DNA of 64,000 nucleotides from Cryobacterium flavum (GTDB lineage: Bacteria; Actinomycetota; Actinomycetes; Actinomycetales; Microbacteriaceae), in contig NZ_FNIB01000001.1 in assembly GCF_900103805.1 (NCBI RefSeq), positions 124,001-188,000 on the forward strand. The letters are read 5' to 3'. The translations under genes and the position numbers were made by a program. Below the pieces are notes generated by a model. That model did no database searches. It was not told where the DNA came from and was given only the letters and a program-made list of their open reading frames with translations. Below, piece after piece: positions 8,385 through 17,244 of the stretch (positions are counted from its first letter, which is position 1; every line of letters begins with the position of its first letter).

Positions 8385-9737
8385 TCAGGAGCGGCGCGCG
8401 CCCAGGCGCTCCAGCAGGCGCTCCTCGGCGTCGTGACCGGGCGCGATTCCGGCCGGAATGCGCAGGTAGAAGAAGACGCCGCCGACCCACCACAGCCCGA
8501 ATAACACCCAAGGCTCGAACGACAGCGCCGCCGGCATCCCGGGCATATACAGGCTGAGCAGGCCCAAGCACAGGGCGGCAGCGGCGACGCCGATCACGAC
8601 TCCGCCATTACCCTTGCCGCCCACGCGCAGCGGGCGGTCCATTTTCGGTTCGCGGCGGCGCAGCACCACGAAGGCGACGGCCACCAGAATGTAGGCCATG
8701 ACGATGCTCGGGGCACCGGAATCCACGAGCCAGCGGAGCATCTGCGTGCCGAAGAACGGCGCCACAAACGACAGGGCACCGATGAAGGAGAGCGCGTTGG
8801 TGGGGGTACGAAACTTGGGGTGCAGCCTGCCAAACCAGGCCGGCAGCATGCCCGAACGCGCCATGGAGAACATCAGGCGTGAAGCGCCGAGCAGCAGGGA
8901 GTTCCACGAAGTGAGAATTCCGGCGATTCCGCCGGCGATGAGCACCTTCGCCATGACATCGCTGCCGAACAAGGCGCCCATAGCATCCGCTGTGGCGATA
9001 TCGGCCTGGCCGATGGCGGCAGCCGGCATCGACGACGAGGTGGTGAGTACGATCATGACGTACCAGATAGTCGCAAGAATCACAGCGACGACGACAAGCT
9101 TGCCGATCTGTCGCGGCGCCACATTGACCTCTTCGGCCGACTGCGGAATGACATCGAAACCCACGAAGAGAAACGGCACCACGACGAGCACGGCGAAGAA
9201 TCCGCCCATGCCGCCCGTGAAAAACGGTTCCATGTGCACGGTCGAACCACCGGTGAACGACCCGAGCACGAGCATCGCGCCGACGATCAGCAGGAACAAT
9301 ACGACGAAGGTCTGCACGACACCGGCCAGTTTCACACCACGGATGTTGATGCCCGTGATCACGACGGCGGCCACCGCTCCCACCAGCGCCCAGGTCAAAT
9401 ACACCTGCTCGCCGGCGATCTGCCAGAGCGGAATCTGACTCAGGTCGGGAAAGAGGTACCCGGCCGTGCGTGGCAGTGCCACGGCTTCGAACGCCACGAT
9501 GGTGACGTAGCCGCCGGTGATTGCCCAGGATCCGACGAACGACCAGCGCGGCCCCATGGCTCGCAGCAAAAAGTTGTGTTCGCCGCCGGCCTTGGGCATG
9601 GCCGCGGTCAGCTCGGCGTAGGTGAGGCCGACGATACCCATGATGATGCCGCCGGCGATCATGGCCGTGACGGCACCCAGCGTGCCGGCGTCGTTGATCC
9701 AGCCGCCGGTCAGCACGACCCAGCCGAAGCCGATCAT
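8385..9737 (-). CDS. APC-family amino acid permease, 5' end probably frameshifted
   Basis: 450 aa are open from the first ATG, with 12 predicted membrane helices of the amino acid-polyamine-organocation superfamily (GAVTAMIAGGIIMGIVGLTY, later FVGFDVIPQSAEEVN). The conserved pre-helix stretch LLKVLGNRDALALGFGAM lies in frame directly upstream of this ATG but reaches a stop at 9846-9848 without any start codon. A GTG at 9849 lies one frame off; deleting one base of the four-C run at 9830-9833 would join them into a normal N-terminus. The gene is therefore either shortened to the internal ATG, frameshifted, or carries a sequence error. Substrate unknown. Confidence 0.85.
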   Translation of the reverse strand: MIGFGWVVLTGGWINDAGTLGAVTAMIAGGIIMGIVGLTYAELTAAMPKAGGEHNFLLRAMGPRWSFVGSWAITGGYVTIVAFEAVALPRTAGYLFPDLSQIPLWQIAGEQVYLTWALVGAVAAVVITGINIRGVKLAGVVQTFVVLFLLIVGAMLVLGSFTGGSTVHMEPFFTGGMGGFFAVLVVVPFLFVGFDVIPQSAEEVNVAPRQIGKLVVVAVILATIWYVMIVLTTSSSMPAAAIGQADIATADAMGALFGSDVMAKVLIAGGIAGILTSWNSLLLGASRLMFSMARSGMLPAWFGRLHPKFRTPTNALSFIGALSFVAPFFGTQMLRWLVDSGAPSIVMAYILVAVAFVVLRRREPKMDRPLRVGGKGNGGVVIGVAAAALCLGLLSLYMPGMPAALSFEPWVLFGLWWVGGVFFYLRIPAGIAPGHDAEERLLERLGARRS

Positions 9738-9954
9738 GGCTCCGAAGCCGAGAGCGAGCGCATCTCGATTTCCAAGGACTTTGAGCAGAGAATTCGGCGT
9801 GTGGTGATGGTGCGTGGTAGTGATGGTGTCCCCGATTGTTTCGGCTCACGTCAACGCTGATGCGACGTCGGATGGTGTGCTGGCCGCGAACCGGTCGGCC
9901 CGCCGCGAGCGCTTGTCTGCCTTGATTCTGTCACCCCGGCGGCGCCGCAGAACG

Positions 9955-10791
9955 TTATCCGTGGCCGACCCAGCGATCCATTGACCGGTAAACGCCGAAA
10001 ACACGGCCGGCGATGGCGTCCCACGCGGTCAGCGGCAACACGCCGCGGAGCACCTTCGACAGGTTCACCGTCCATGGCAGTAACAGCTGCGGCTTGCCGG
10101 CGAGCATCGCCCGCCAGACCCGATCCACCACGTATCCCGGCGTCATCAGTGGGGTGAGCAACGGCCCGCGAGCCCCCGTGAACATGCCGGTGTCGATGTA
10201 GCTCGGGCACACCGTGGTCACCTTGACCTGCCCGTGGCCCTGCTGCACTAGTTCGAGCCGCAGCGAATCGCTCCAGCCGATCAGGGCCGCTTTCGAGGCG
10301 GCATAGACACTCATGCGGGGGGTGCTGAGGGTGCCGGCGGCCGACGCGATGTTTACAATGCGTGATTCGCGGTATCCGCTCGCAATCATCGCCGGCAGAA
10401 ACTCGCGGGCGATGTACATGGGCGCGAGCGCATTGATCTGCATCGTCGGGCGGGTGTCGGCGCCGTTGTCGTGCTCCCAGAAATACTTGCCGCGCACGAT
10501 ACCGGCGTTGTTGATGACCACGTCGGGGTCGCCGACCTCGGTGCGCACCCGCTGCGCCGTCTGCGCGATGGCCCCCAGATCGGCGATATCGACAACGTAG
10601 GGCGCGATCGTCGTGCGCCCGTTAGACCGATCGTTCAGGATGGCGGTGGTCGCCGCGAGCGCGGCACCGTCGCGATCCCAGAGAATGAGCGCTTTCGCCC
10701 CCTCGGCGACAGCGCGCTCGGCATACAGGCGGCCCATTCCCATGGCTGCTCCGGTAATCAGCACGCGGGCTCCGGCGACGGTTCGACTCAT
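9955..10791 (-). CDS. Short-chain dehydrogenase/reductase
   Basis: 278 aa classical SDR: cofactor motif TGAAMGMG (about residues 13-20), NNAGIV (about 92), catalytic Ser in IVNIASAAGT and YAASK (about 159-163). The C-terminal extension with a hydrophobic stretch (VLPLTAWDAIAGRVFGVYRS) resembles membrane-associated retinol/steroid-type SDRs. The acidic WDRDG after beta strand 2 favours NAD(H). CATGAT lies six bases upstream of the ATG, suggesting a leaderless transcript, although GGGAG is also close. It is divergent from the antiporter gene. Confidence 0.87.
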   Translation of the reverse strand: MSRTVAGARVLITGAAMGMGRLYAERAVAEGAKALILWDRDGAALAATTAILNDRSNGRTTIAPYVVDIADLGAIAQTAQRVRTEVGDPDVVINNAGIVRGKYFWEHDNGADTRPTMQINALAPMYIAREFLPAMIASGYRESRIVNIASAAGTLSTPRMSVYAASKAALIGWSDSLRLELVQQGHGQVKVTTVCPSYIDTGMFTGARGPLLTPLMTPGYVVDRVWRAMLAGKPQLLLPWTVNLSKVLRGVLPLTAWDAIAGRVFGVYRSMDRWVGHG

Positions 10792-10874
10792 ACTCCCATC
10801 ATGCCGCCTGCGGCGGCTTGGCGGGACTACGCTCGATGCAGCGCGCGATTGCGGCAGACCGTGGGGAGGTGCGT

Positions 10875-12017
10875 ATGGACTTTCGGACCCTCGCGATCAT
10901 CTCCGTGGTCGCCCTGCTCGGGCCGCTTTTGGCTACACCGCGCCGCTGGAACATTCCCGTCGTGATCGGCCAGCTCGCCGCCGGCGTGATCGTCGGCCGC
11001 ACGGGTTTCGGCCTCATCGACGCGACCGACCCTACGCTGACTCTTCTAGCGGATGTCGGATTCGCGTTAATCATGTTCGTGGCCGGCACGCACGTGCCCG
11101 TTCGCGCCGGTGCGATTCGCGCCGCCCTCGCCACCGGCCTGGTAAGGGCAATTCTCGTGACCGTCTCGGCGACCGCCCTCGGCGTGGCGATCGCGATGGT
11201 CTTCGGAACCCAGCATGCACCCCTTTATATAGTGTTGCTCGCCTCCTCGTCCGCCGCGCTCGTGCTGCCGCTCATTCACTCGCTGGGGCTGCGCGGCCGA
11301 TCGATGCTCGAGCTGACCGCGCAAGTCGCGATCGCCGACATCGCAGCGATCGTGGCCCTGCCGCTGGCCATCGACCCGCCCAATGCCGGCCGCGCCGCCC
11401 TCGGCGCTGCCGCTGTCGCGCTTCTGGCCGTGGTCATCTACATTGTGTTGGCCAGGCTGGAACGCAACGGCTCTCGCGTAAAGCTGCACAAGCTGTCGGC
11501 CAATCGCAAGTTCGCTCTCGAGCTGCGCATCCAGCTGGCCATTCTGTTCGCCCTGTCGGCCGTGGCCGTGTTCAGCCACGTCTCGGTCATGCTCGCCGGC
11601 TTCGCTTTCGGCCTCGCCGTCGCTGCGGTCGGCGAACCGCGCCGACTGGCCCGCCAGCTGTTCGCCCTCGCCGACGGATTCTTCGGGCCGCTGTTCTTCG
11701 TCTGGCTCGGCGCCTCGCTCGCGCTGCGCGACCTCGCGGACCACCCGGAGATGATCGTGCTCGGCCTCGTGCTCGGTGTCGCCACCCTGCTCACCCACGC
11801 GACCACCCGCGTGCTCGGACTCCCCCTGTCGTTCGGACTGCTGTCGGCGGCCCAGCTCGGCATTCCGATCGCAGCGGCAACGATCGGCACCCAGTTGCGC
11901 GTGCTCGCCCCCGGGGAGGCAGCGGCCCTGCTGCTGGGCGCGCTCGTGACCATCGCGGTGACCGCGGTGGCGAGCGGATGGGCCAAGCCGCGCGCGGCAT
12001 CCGTTTCGCCGGTCTGA
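10875..12017 (+). CDS. Kef/NapA-type cation:proton antiporter
   Basis: About 380 aa with 11-13 hydrophobic helices of the CPA2 monovalent cation:proton antiporter family. Helical motifs include VVIGQLAAGVIVGRTGFGL near the N-terminus, ADVGFALIMFVAG and the central LTAQVAIADIAAIVALPLA with the conserved Asp. The reading frame is open 19 codons further upstream, but the ATG at 10875 has a strong GGGGAGG five bases before it. There is no C-terminal TrkA-N domain, so it is the short form. It probably exchanges K+ or Na+ for protons in the plasma membrane. Confidence 0.87.
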   Translation: MDFRTLAIISVVALLGPLLATPRRWNIPVVIGQLAAGVIVGRTGFGLIDATDPTLTLLADVGFALIMFVAGTHVPVRAGAIRAALATGLVRAILVTVSATALGVAIAMVFGTQHAPLYIVLLASSSAALVLPLIHSLGLRGRSMLELTAQVAIADIAAIVALPLAIDPPNAGRAALGAAAVALLAVVIYIVLARLERNGSRVKLHKLSANRKFALELRIQLAILFALSAVAVFSHVSVMLAGFAFGLAVAAVGEPRRLARQLFALADGFFGPLFFVWLGASLALRDLADHPEMIVLGLVLGVATLLTHATTRVLGLPLSFGLLSAAQLGIPIAAATIGTQLRVLAPGEAAALLLGALVTIAVTAVASGWAKPRAASVSPV

Positions 12018-12025
12018 CCGGCAGC

Positions 12026-12173
12026 CGGCGATCGCCGCCTGCGCCCGCTCCGCGGACTCGGCCGGGTCACGATCGCTGGCCCATTCCTGACGGAATCGCG
12101 GGGGTAACCGCAGGGTGGGCACGTGGTCCTGCACGAGGTGCAACTCGTCAGCGGTCAACAGGAACCGAGGCAT
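12026..12173 (-). pseudogene. Possible 5' remnant of a hypothetical gene
   Basis: From an ATG at 12173 about 49 codons read MPRFLLTADELHLVQDHVP, then LPPRFRQEWASDRDPAES, which look like protein rather than shadow sequence. The frame then runs into the antisense of the antiporter, whose stop is at 12017. This looks like the start of a gene whose remainder was lost. The 160 bases beyond it (12174-12334) contain one CGGATGC motif and no gene that I can see. Confidence 0.3.
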
Positions 12174-12334
12174 TGCCGCCCCCGCCCCCAATGATTCCAT
12201 CACGCGTCCCCGTATAGTCCTTCACCACCTACCGAGAATGCGCGCGCATCTCGGGCCAGCATCCGCTTTGCTGCACACGATCGTCCTGGGCGTAGTTAGC
12301 AGCCCTGGGAAACGCCCATTCGCGTTTGTGGGCC

Positions 12335-12772
12335 TCAGACGAACATCAGCACGATGCCGGCCACACCGGCGAGAACACCGATGCCGAGCAGCACCAGGCC
12401 GATCAGGCGCAGACCCTTGCCGTCGAGGTCGGGGTCGTGCGTGCGGCACTTCTCGGGCTGGCGATTGCGAAACCAAACGCGTACGTCATCTCCGGGCGCC
12501 AGGTGGTGCGTCTCCTGGGTGTCGGCTGAACGCTCGTGCACATCGCCGTCGTTATCAAACCAGCGGATGACCGTGGCCGGCCCCGCCTGTGCTGTTCCCG
12601 ACGCTGTTGTTCCCCACGCTGCGATCACGGCGGTCGTGCGCGTCCAGCGGCCACTGATGCCGCGCACAGACAGCCCGACGATATAGAGGACTGCACCGAT
12701 GATGAGGCCGACGAGTGTGAGAATCTCGCTCATGATGCCGGCGAAGTCGAGCGCGTGCACTGCCACCGCCAT
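12335..12772 (-). CDS. DUF3592-like membrane protein
   Basis: 145 aa with one helix near the N-terminus (about 17-36) and one at the C-terminus (about 122-144) flanking an extracytoplasmic domain. The domain resembles DUF3592: a W-T-x-T-x-A segment, GPATVIRWFDNDGDVHE, then PGDDVRVWFRNRQPEKCR, which suggests a small SH3-like beta barrel. Function unknown. The start could also be the internal ATG at 12733 (MSEILTL); neither has a clear ribosome binding site. A TATATA box at 12791-12796 could be its -10. Confidence 0.65.
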   Translation of the reverse strand: MAVAVHALDFAGIMSEILTLVGLIIGAVLYIVGLSVRGISGRWTRTTAVIAAWGTTASGTAQAGPATVIRWFDNDGDVHERSADTQETHHLAPGDDVRVWFRNRQPEKCRTHDPDLDGKGLRLIGLVLLGIGVLAGVAGIVLMFV

Positions 12773-12867
12773 CCGTTGTCACGTGGGTCGTATATATCGA
12801 GGTTCCCTGGCGGCGCAAGCACCACTGGCTAAATCGTATCGTTTCACGTCAGGCCAGCAGGCCCGTC

Positions 12868-12873
12868 TAGGCT
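12868..12873 (+). promoter_or_regulatory. -10 box TAGGCT of the LLM oxidoreductase gene (leaderless)
   Basis: TAGGCT followed by six bases and the ATG at 12880. No ribosome binding site is present between them. Confidence 0.5.
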
Positions 12874-12879
12874 GAATCC

Positions 12880-13875
12880 ATGCGATTTGGACTCTTTGTA
12901 CCCCAGGGCTGGCGACACGATCTGGTCGGAATCGAACCGGCGGCGCAGTGGGCCACCATGAGCGGCCTGGCCGCGCACGCTGATGCGGGCGCCTGGGAGT
13001 CGATCTGGGTGTACGACCACTTTCACACCGTTCCGGTGCCGAGCGAGCAGGCCACCCACGAGGCCTGGTCGCTCATCTCCGCTTTCGCTGCGACCACGAA
13101 ACGGGTGCGCCTCGGGCAGATGTGCACCTGCATGAGCTACCGCAACCCCGGCTACCTGGCCAAGGTCGCCTCGACCGCCGACATCATCTCCGGCGGCCGC
13201 ATCGAGATGGGCATTGGGGCCGGCTGGTATGAGCATGAGTGGCGCGCCTACGGCTACGGGTTTCCCGGCCCAGGCGAGCGCCTCGCTCGGCTCGACGAGG
13301 GTGTGCAGATCATGAAGCAGGCCTGGACCACGGGCACGGCGACCCTCGACGGTGTGCACTATCAAATGGATGGCGCGATCTTTCGGCCGCTTCCGTTGCA
13401 AGCCGGTGGTCTTCCCATCTGGATCGCCGGCGGCGGCGAAAAAGTCACCCTTCGCATCGCCGCGCAGTACGCCGATTACACCAACTTCGACGGCTCACCG
13501 GACGGCTTTTCGCAGAAGAGCGCGCTCCTGGCCGAGCACTGCGTGGCTCAGGGAACCGACTTTGGGCGCATCGTGCGCTCGGCGAACTACAACACCGTGA
13601 TCGGCGCGACCGAGGCCGAAGTTGCCGAACGGCTGAACGCGATCGAGGCCCGGGTGGCCCCCTATCTCGGTGCCGAGGGAGCCGAGAAGTTCATGGCCGA
13701 GTATCGAAGCGGCAAGGCGCAGGGCGTTGGCACGCCGGAACAGGTCGTTGAGCGTCTGACCGCCATGAAGAAGCGCGGCCTCGGCTACGCAATCCACTAT
13801 TTTCCCGAGGCGGCCTACGACCGTTCCGGCATCGAACTGTTCGAGCGCGAGGTCATGCCCGCCCTGAAGCAATGA
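12880..13875 (+). CDS. LLM-class flavin/F420-dependent oxidoreductase
   Basis: 331 aa of luciferase-like TIM-barrel type. Diagnostic segments are MRFGLFVPQG at the start, WESIWVYDHFHTVP (about 46-59), the QMCTCMSYRNPGYLAK strand and GRIEMGIGAGWYEHEWRAYG (about 107-126), all typical of the F420-dependent branch in actinobacteria. The YDHF segment places the cofactor-binding region. Substrate unknown. Its stop overlaps the start of the amidohydrolase gene (ATGA), so the two are translated together and may act in one pathway. Confidence 0.88.
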   Translation: MRFGLFVPQGWRHDLVGIEPAAQWATMSGLAAHADAGAWESIWVYDHFHTVPVPSEQATHEAWSLISAFAATTKRVRLGQMCTCMSYRNPGYLAKVASTADIISGGRIEMGIGAGWYEHEWRAYGYGFPGPGERLARLDEGVQIMKQAWTTGTATLDGVHYQMDGAIFRPLPLQAGGLPIWIAGGGEKVTLRIAAQYADYTNFDGSPDGFSQKSALLAEHCVAQGTDFGRIVRSANYNTVIGATEAEVAERLNAIEARVAPYLGAEGAEKFMAEYRSGKAQGVGTPEQVVERLTAMKKRGLGYAIHYFPEAAYDRSGIELFEREVMPALKQ

Positions 13876-14765
13876 TGCTCACCGACAACGAGGTACCGGC
13901 CTGGTGGCGCGGCCTCGGCCTGCCCGGACTGGTCGACCTGCACACCCATTTTCTGCCAGAGCGGATGCTGCGGCGCGTCTGGGCGCACTTCGACGAGATC
14001 GAACCGCTGATCGGCCTCGAGTGGCCGATCCACTACCGCGACGATCAGGATTCGCGCCTGGCGACGATGCGGCGCCTGGGCGTGCGGCGCTTCACCGCGC
14101 TGTCCTACGCGCATCGCCCGGGAATGGCGGCTTCCCTGACCGATTTCTCCCTCGAACTGGCAGCGGAGCACGCTGATTGCGTGCCGAGCGCCACGTTCTA
14201 CCCGGAGGAGGGCGTGCTCGAGCAGGTGCAGTCCGCCCTCGATCGCGGCGCTCGGGTGTTCAAGATTCACGCCCAGATCGGGGGATTCGACCTGCGCGAG
14301 CCCCGGCTCGACCCGGTCTGGGGGCTGCTCGCCGATGCCGGGATTCCGGTCGTGATCCACGTCGGCAGCGGGCCGGTGTCCCGGCCGGGGATCACCGGGC
14401 CGGACAAGCTTGCGGGAGTTTTGGCGCGGCATCCGCTGTTGACGGCCGTCGTCGCCCATCTCGGCGCCCCGGAATACGGCGAGTTTCTCGATCTCGCCGA
14501 ACGCTACCCGTGGGTGCACCTGGACACCACCATGGTCTTCACCGATTTCTTCGAGCAGTTCGCACCGTTCGACCCGGCCCTGCTTCCACGGCTGGCCGAC
14601 CTGCCCGACCGGGTGGTGCTCGGCAGCGACTTTCCCAACATTCCGTACCCGTATGCGCACCAGCTCGAGTCCCTCGAACGCCTGCGCGACCGGGAACCGC
14701 GGCTCGACGACGACTGGCTGCGCGCCGTCTGCTGGTACAACGGCCTGCGGCTGATCGGCGAATAG
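13872..14765 (+). CDS. Amidohydrolase-family metal-dependent hydrolase
   Basis: 297 aa with the metal-binding DLHTHFLPE motif (His about 24 and 26), a central KIHAQIGGFDLREP strand-helix, VIHVGSG, VVAHLGAPEYGEF and a C-terminal LGSDFPNIPY that supplies the last Asp ligand. This is the amidohydrolase-2 (ACMSD-like) pattern; members decarboxylate or hydrolyse ring-derived acids and lactones. Overlap with the upstream LLM oxidoreductase suggests a short oxidative degradation route. It converges on the alkD-like pseudogene with three bases between them. Confidence 0.85.
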   Translation: MMLTDNEVPAWWRGLGLPGLVDLHTHFLPERMLRRVWAHFDEIEPLIGLEWPIHYRDDQDSRLATMRRLGVRRFTALSYAHRPGMAASLTDFSLELAAEHADCVPSATFYPEEGVLEQVQSALDRGARVFKIHAQIGGFDLREPRLDPVWGLLADAGIPVVIHVGSGPVSRPGITGPDKLAGVLARHPLLTAVVAHLGAPEYGEFLDLAERYPWVHLDTTMVFTDFFEQFAPFDPALLPRLADLPDRVVLGSDFPNIPYPYAHQLESLERLRDREPRLDDDWLRAVCWYNGLRLIGE

Positions 14766-14768
14766 CCT

Positions 14769-15509
14769 CTATCGGGCGGCGCGGTAGGCGGCGCGCTGCT
14801 CGGGGCGGAGGTGCTCGGTGGCGTAACTCAGGGCCGTGCGCGGCATCTGCGCGGTGTGCTGGTCGAGAAATGCGAGCAGCAGGTTTCGGTCGATGCGCTT
14901 GCCGACCTCGCGCAGCATCCAGCCGACGGCTTTGTGCATCAGCGGCTGCTTGTCGTTCAGCGGGAGCGCGGCGAGCTCGAGCGTGGTGCTCGCGTCGCCA
15001 CGCATGATCAGGCCGAGCGTGCCGACCATCGCCACGCGGCGCTCCCACAGAATGTCGCTCTGTGCCAGCTCGGTGAACACGTCGCGCGAGAGATCAAACC
15101 GGTACTCACCGAGCAGGGTCGGAGCTGAGCAGTCGACCAGATCCCAGTTGTTGACCCGGCCGCGGCCAAGGGCCCTGAGGTAGGCCTCGGCCAAACGCGT
15201 GCGGGCCGCATCGTCGCGGGAGGCGGGCTTGCTCGCCCGCTTGAATTGGGCAACCAGAATCAGCAGTCCAGTCATGCGGTGCTCGTGAATAGGGCTGTCG
15301 AGCAGCAGATCGACCTCGTTCAACGGCAGGTCGACGAAACGCTTCACAACGGTGCGCAACACCGGAACTTTCATACCGATAAATACGTCACCCTCGCCGT
15401 ACTGGCCGGGACCGGTCTAAAAGAAACGAGCAACGCCGACGGCAAGCTCGGGGTCGGCGAGCACGGCGAGATCTTCGGTGACAGCGGAGGCCGTCGGGGA
15501 ACAGGGCAT
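14769..15509 (-). pseudogene. alkD-like DNA alkylation repair gene interrupted by an in-frame TAG
   Basis: A DNA glycosylase of the HEAT-repeat AlkD family, which removes N3/N7-alkylated bases. From ATG 15509 the frame reads a plausible N-terminus ending GVARFF, then a TAG stop at 15419-15417, then without any shift TGPGQYGEGDVFIGMKVP, the family's signature (usually RFFKTGPGQYGEGD). A lysine AAG codon mutated to TAG explains it. The remaining 201 codons from ATG 15374 are intact and lack other lesions, including the WDLVD segment and the conserved C-terminal helices. Either a recent nonsense mutation, a sequencing error, or a shortened product from the internal ATG. No strong ribosome binding site is seen at either start. 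Confidence 0.75.
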
Positions 15510-15552
15510 CAACGCAGACCATCGCGGTCGCATTTCTCAGGTGCTCGTGCAG

Positions 15553-15648
15553 AACTGCGGAGATTCTCGATCGGTGCGGGCGTGCCTGCTACACAGAGCG
15601 CGTATCGAAGGGTGCGGTGCACGACGACGGCGAGCAATCTCCGCAGTT
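15553..15648. repeat. 96-nt element bounded by 13-bp perfect inverted repeats
   Basis: AACTGCGGAGATT (15553-15565) recurs inverted at 15636-15648, with 70 bases between. The arms continue imperfectly (CTCG against GCTCG). It lies in the 330-base gap between the alkD-like pseudogene and the DUF6421 gene. A second long inverted repeat with a GGAGAT core is at 37699-37794. The rest of the gap (15649-15843) should hold the DUF6421 promoter, but I cannot place it confidently. Confidence 0.5.
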
Positions 15649-15843
15649 GTGTACCGCCACTCCGGTAAGAAGTGCGCGAACGGGGCCAATGCGGCGATTC
15701 TCAGCGCGAAAACCCGGCCAGGCACGTTGTTCGTTGCAAGAAATCGCAAGAAAACGCCGCGCGGCGCCCGATATTCTGAAGGTGTGTCTTTTTGGCGCGC
15801 ACGCCCGCCGCAACCGCGGCACACACTCGAATCGGAGGTTCCC

Positions 15844-17244
15844 ATGTCGATATCTGTTGAAAAAACACACGTAGCTAACGCTCTGGTCGGAGAGCCCGAG
15901 GTTCTCGAAGACACCCTCGCCAAGCACCCCTCCTGGCTCAGCCTCAAGGCAGCCGCGACGGCACTGCAGGGTGTGCAGTCGCAGAACGGGTCGATCACCG
16001 ACGCCGAACGGCACACGGATGCCGCAGCATCCGTTTCGCGCATCACCGCAGCCATCACCGACCTCGCGCCGCACTTTGCGCACGACGCCGCGTACCTGGC
16101 AGCCCTGGTCACCGACTTCGATCGCTGGGTGTCGGAGGAATTCGGCGTGCCCGACTTCTACGACTCCCTGATGGCCTTTCAACCGCAGCAGCACCGCGTG
16201 AACGGGCTGCGCCACCTCGTGGTGTTCCCGATGTACACGCAGAACGGCAGCGCCAACCGCCTGGTTGAAGCCGTGCTGATCGAGGTCATCTGGCCGGAAT
16301 TCGTCGGCGAACTCGAAGCCGGCTACACGAACAAGCTGTTCGTGCCGATTCGTTTTCTCGACTTCACCCCTGGCTATGACACCAACTCAGCCGTGCTGTT
16401 TCCCGAGACGGTCGCCATGCGCGAAATTCCGACGTTCACCTGGGGGGCGATCTTCGCCGACCGTGAAGCCGCCCGTTTTCGCCGGGTTGTGCGTGCGGCC
16501 GCCGAAATCACCCGGCTCGAGCTACCCGCCGACGCCGCCGCGCTACTGGGCGACCAGCACCTTACTGAAGAAACCTTCGTGATGTGGGACCTCATCCACG
16601 ACCGCACGCACATGCGCGGGGATCTGCCGTTCGACCCGTTCATGATCAAGCAGCGCATGCCGTTCTTTTTGTATTCGCTCGAGGAGTTGCGCTGCGACCT
16701 GACCGCGTTTCGTGAATCGGTCACGATCGAAGGCAGTGAGCTGGCAAGCCCCGAGGCGCGTCGGCACGCGAAGCTGGTGCAGTACGCGGTCATCTTCGAC
16801 CGCATCTTTCGGTTCGCCATCACCGGTAACCGGGTGCGCAACTATGACGGCCTCGGCGGTCAGTTATTGTTCGCTTGGATGCACCAGCACGGTGTGCTGC
16901 ACTGGACCGACACCCGCCTCAGCTTTGACTGGGATGCCGTGCCCGAGGTGGTCATTGCACTCGGAGCGCAGATCGACGAGCTGTACTGGGCGTCGATCGA
17001 CCGGCCGAAGAAGGCACACTGGCTCGCGGCCTACGAGATGATCTCGAAGACCCTCACGCCCAACCCCGCGTCGACCTGGGCCCGCGGACTGCCGCTCGAC
17101 GTGCTCGCCGGCGCACCGAAGGGCTACACCGACCAGGTTCTCGACGACGAATTTCCGCTGTCGATGTTCTTCGAAGCGCTCGAGAAGAAGATGCGCACGG
17201 TCATCGAATCCACGGCCGGCATCACCGGCAGCGCGGTCGGCTGA
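15844..17244 (+). CDS. DUF6421 family protein
   Basis: 466 aa, soluble, without signal peptide or membrane helix. I recognise the DUF6421 family of actinobacteria, for which no biochemical role is established. Notable segments are QQHRVNGLRHLVVFPMYTQN (about 118-137), TEETFVMWDLIHDRTHMRGD, where clustered His/Asp could bind a metal, and DGLGGQLLFAWMHQHGVLHW. The start has GGAGG five bases upstream; the frame is open well before it, but that sequence overlaps the alkD remnant. The stop shares a base with the start of the following SDR gene (TGATG), an arrangement that suggests enzyme and partner act together. Confidence 0.82.
   Translation: MSISVEKTHVANALVGEPEVLEDTLAKHPSWLSLKAAATALQGVQSQNGSITDAERHTDAAASVSRITAAITDLAPHFAHDAAYLAALVTDFDRWVSEEFGVPDFYDSLMAFQPQQHRVNGLRHLVVFPMYTQNGSANRLVEAVLIEVIWPEFVGELEAGYTNKLFVPIRFLDFTPGYDTNSAVLFPETVAMREIPTFTWGAIFADREAARFRRVVRAAAEITRLELPADAAALLGDQHLTEETFVMWDLIHDRTHMRGDLPFDPFMIKQRMPFFLYSLEELRCDLTAFRESVTIEGSELASPEARRHAKLVQYAVIFDRIFRFAITGNRVRNYDGLGGQLLFAWMHQHGVLHWTDTRLSFDWDAVPEVVIALGAQIDELYWASIDRPKKAHWLAAYEMISKTLTPNPASTWARGLPLDVLAGAPKGYTDQVLDDEFPLSMFFEALEKKMRTVIESTAGITGSAVG

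Noticed and set aside
15478..15843. Upstream extension of the DUF6421 frame
   Set aside because: It covers the alkD remnant and the inverted-repeat element; GGAGG sits just before the ATG at 15844.
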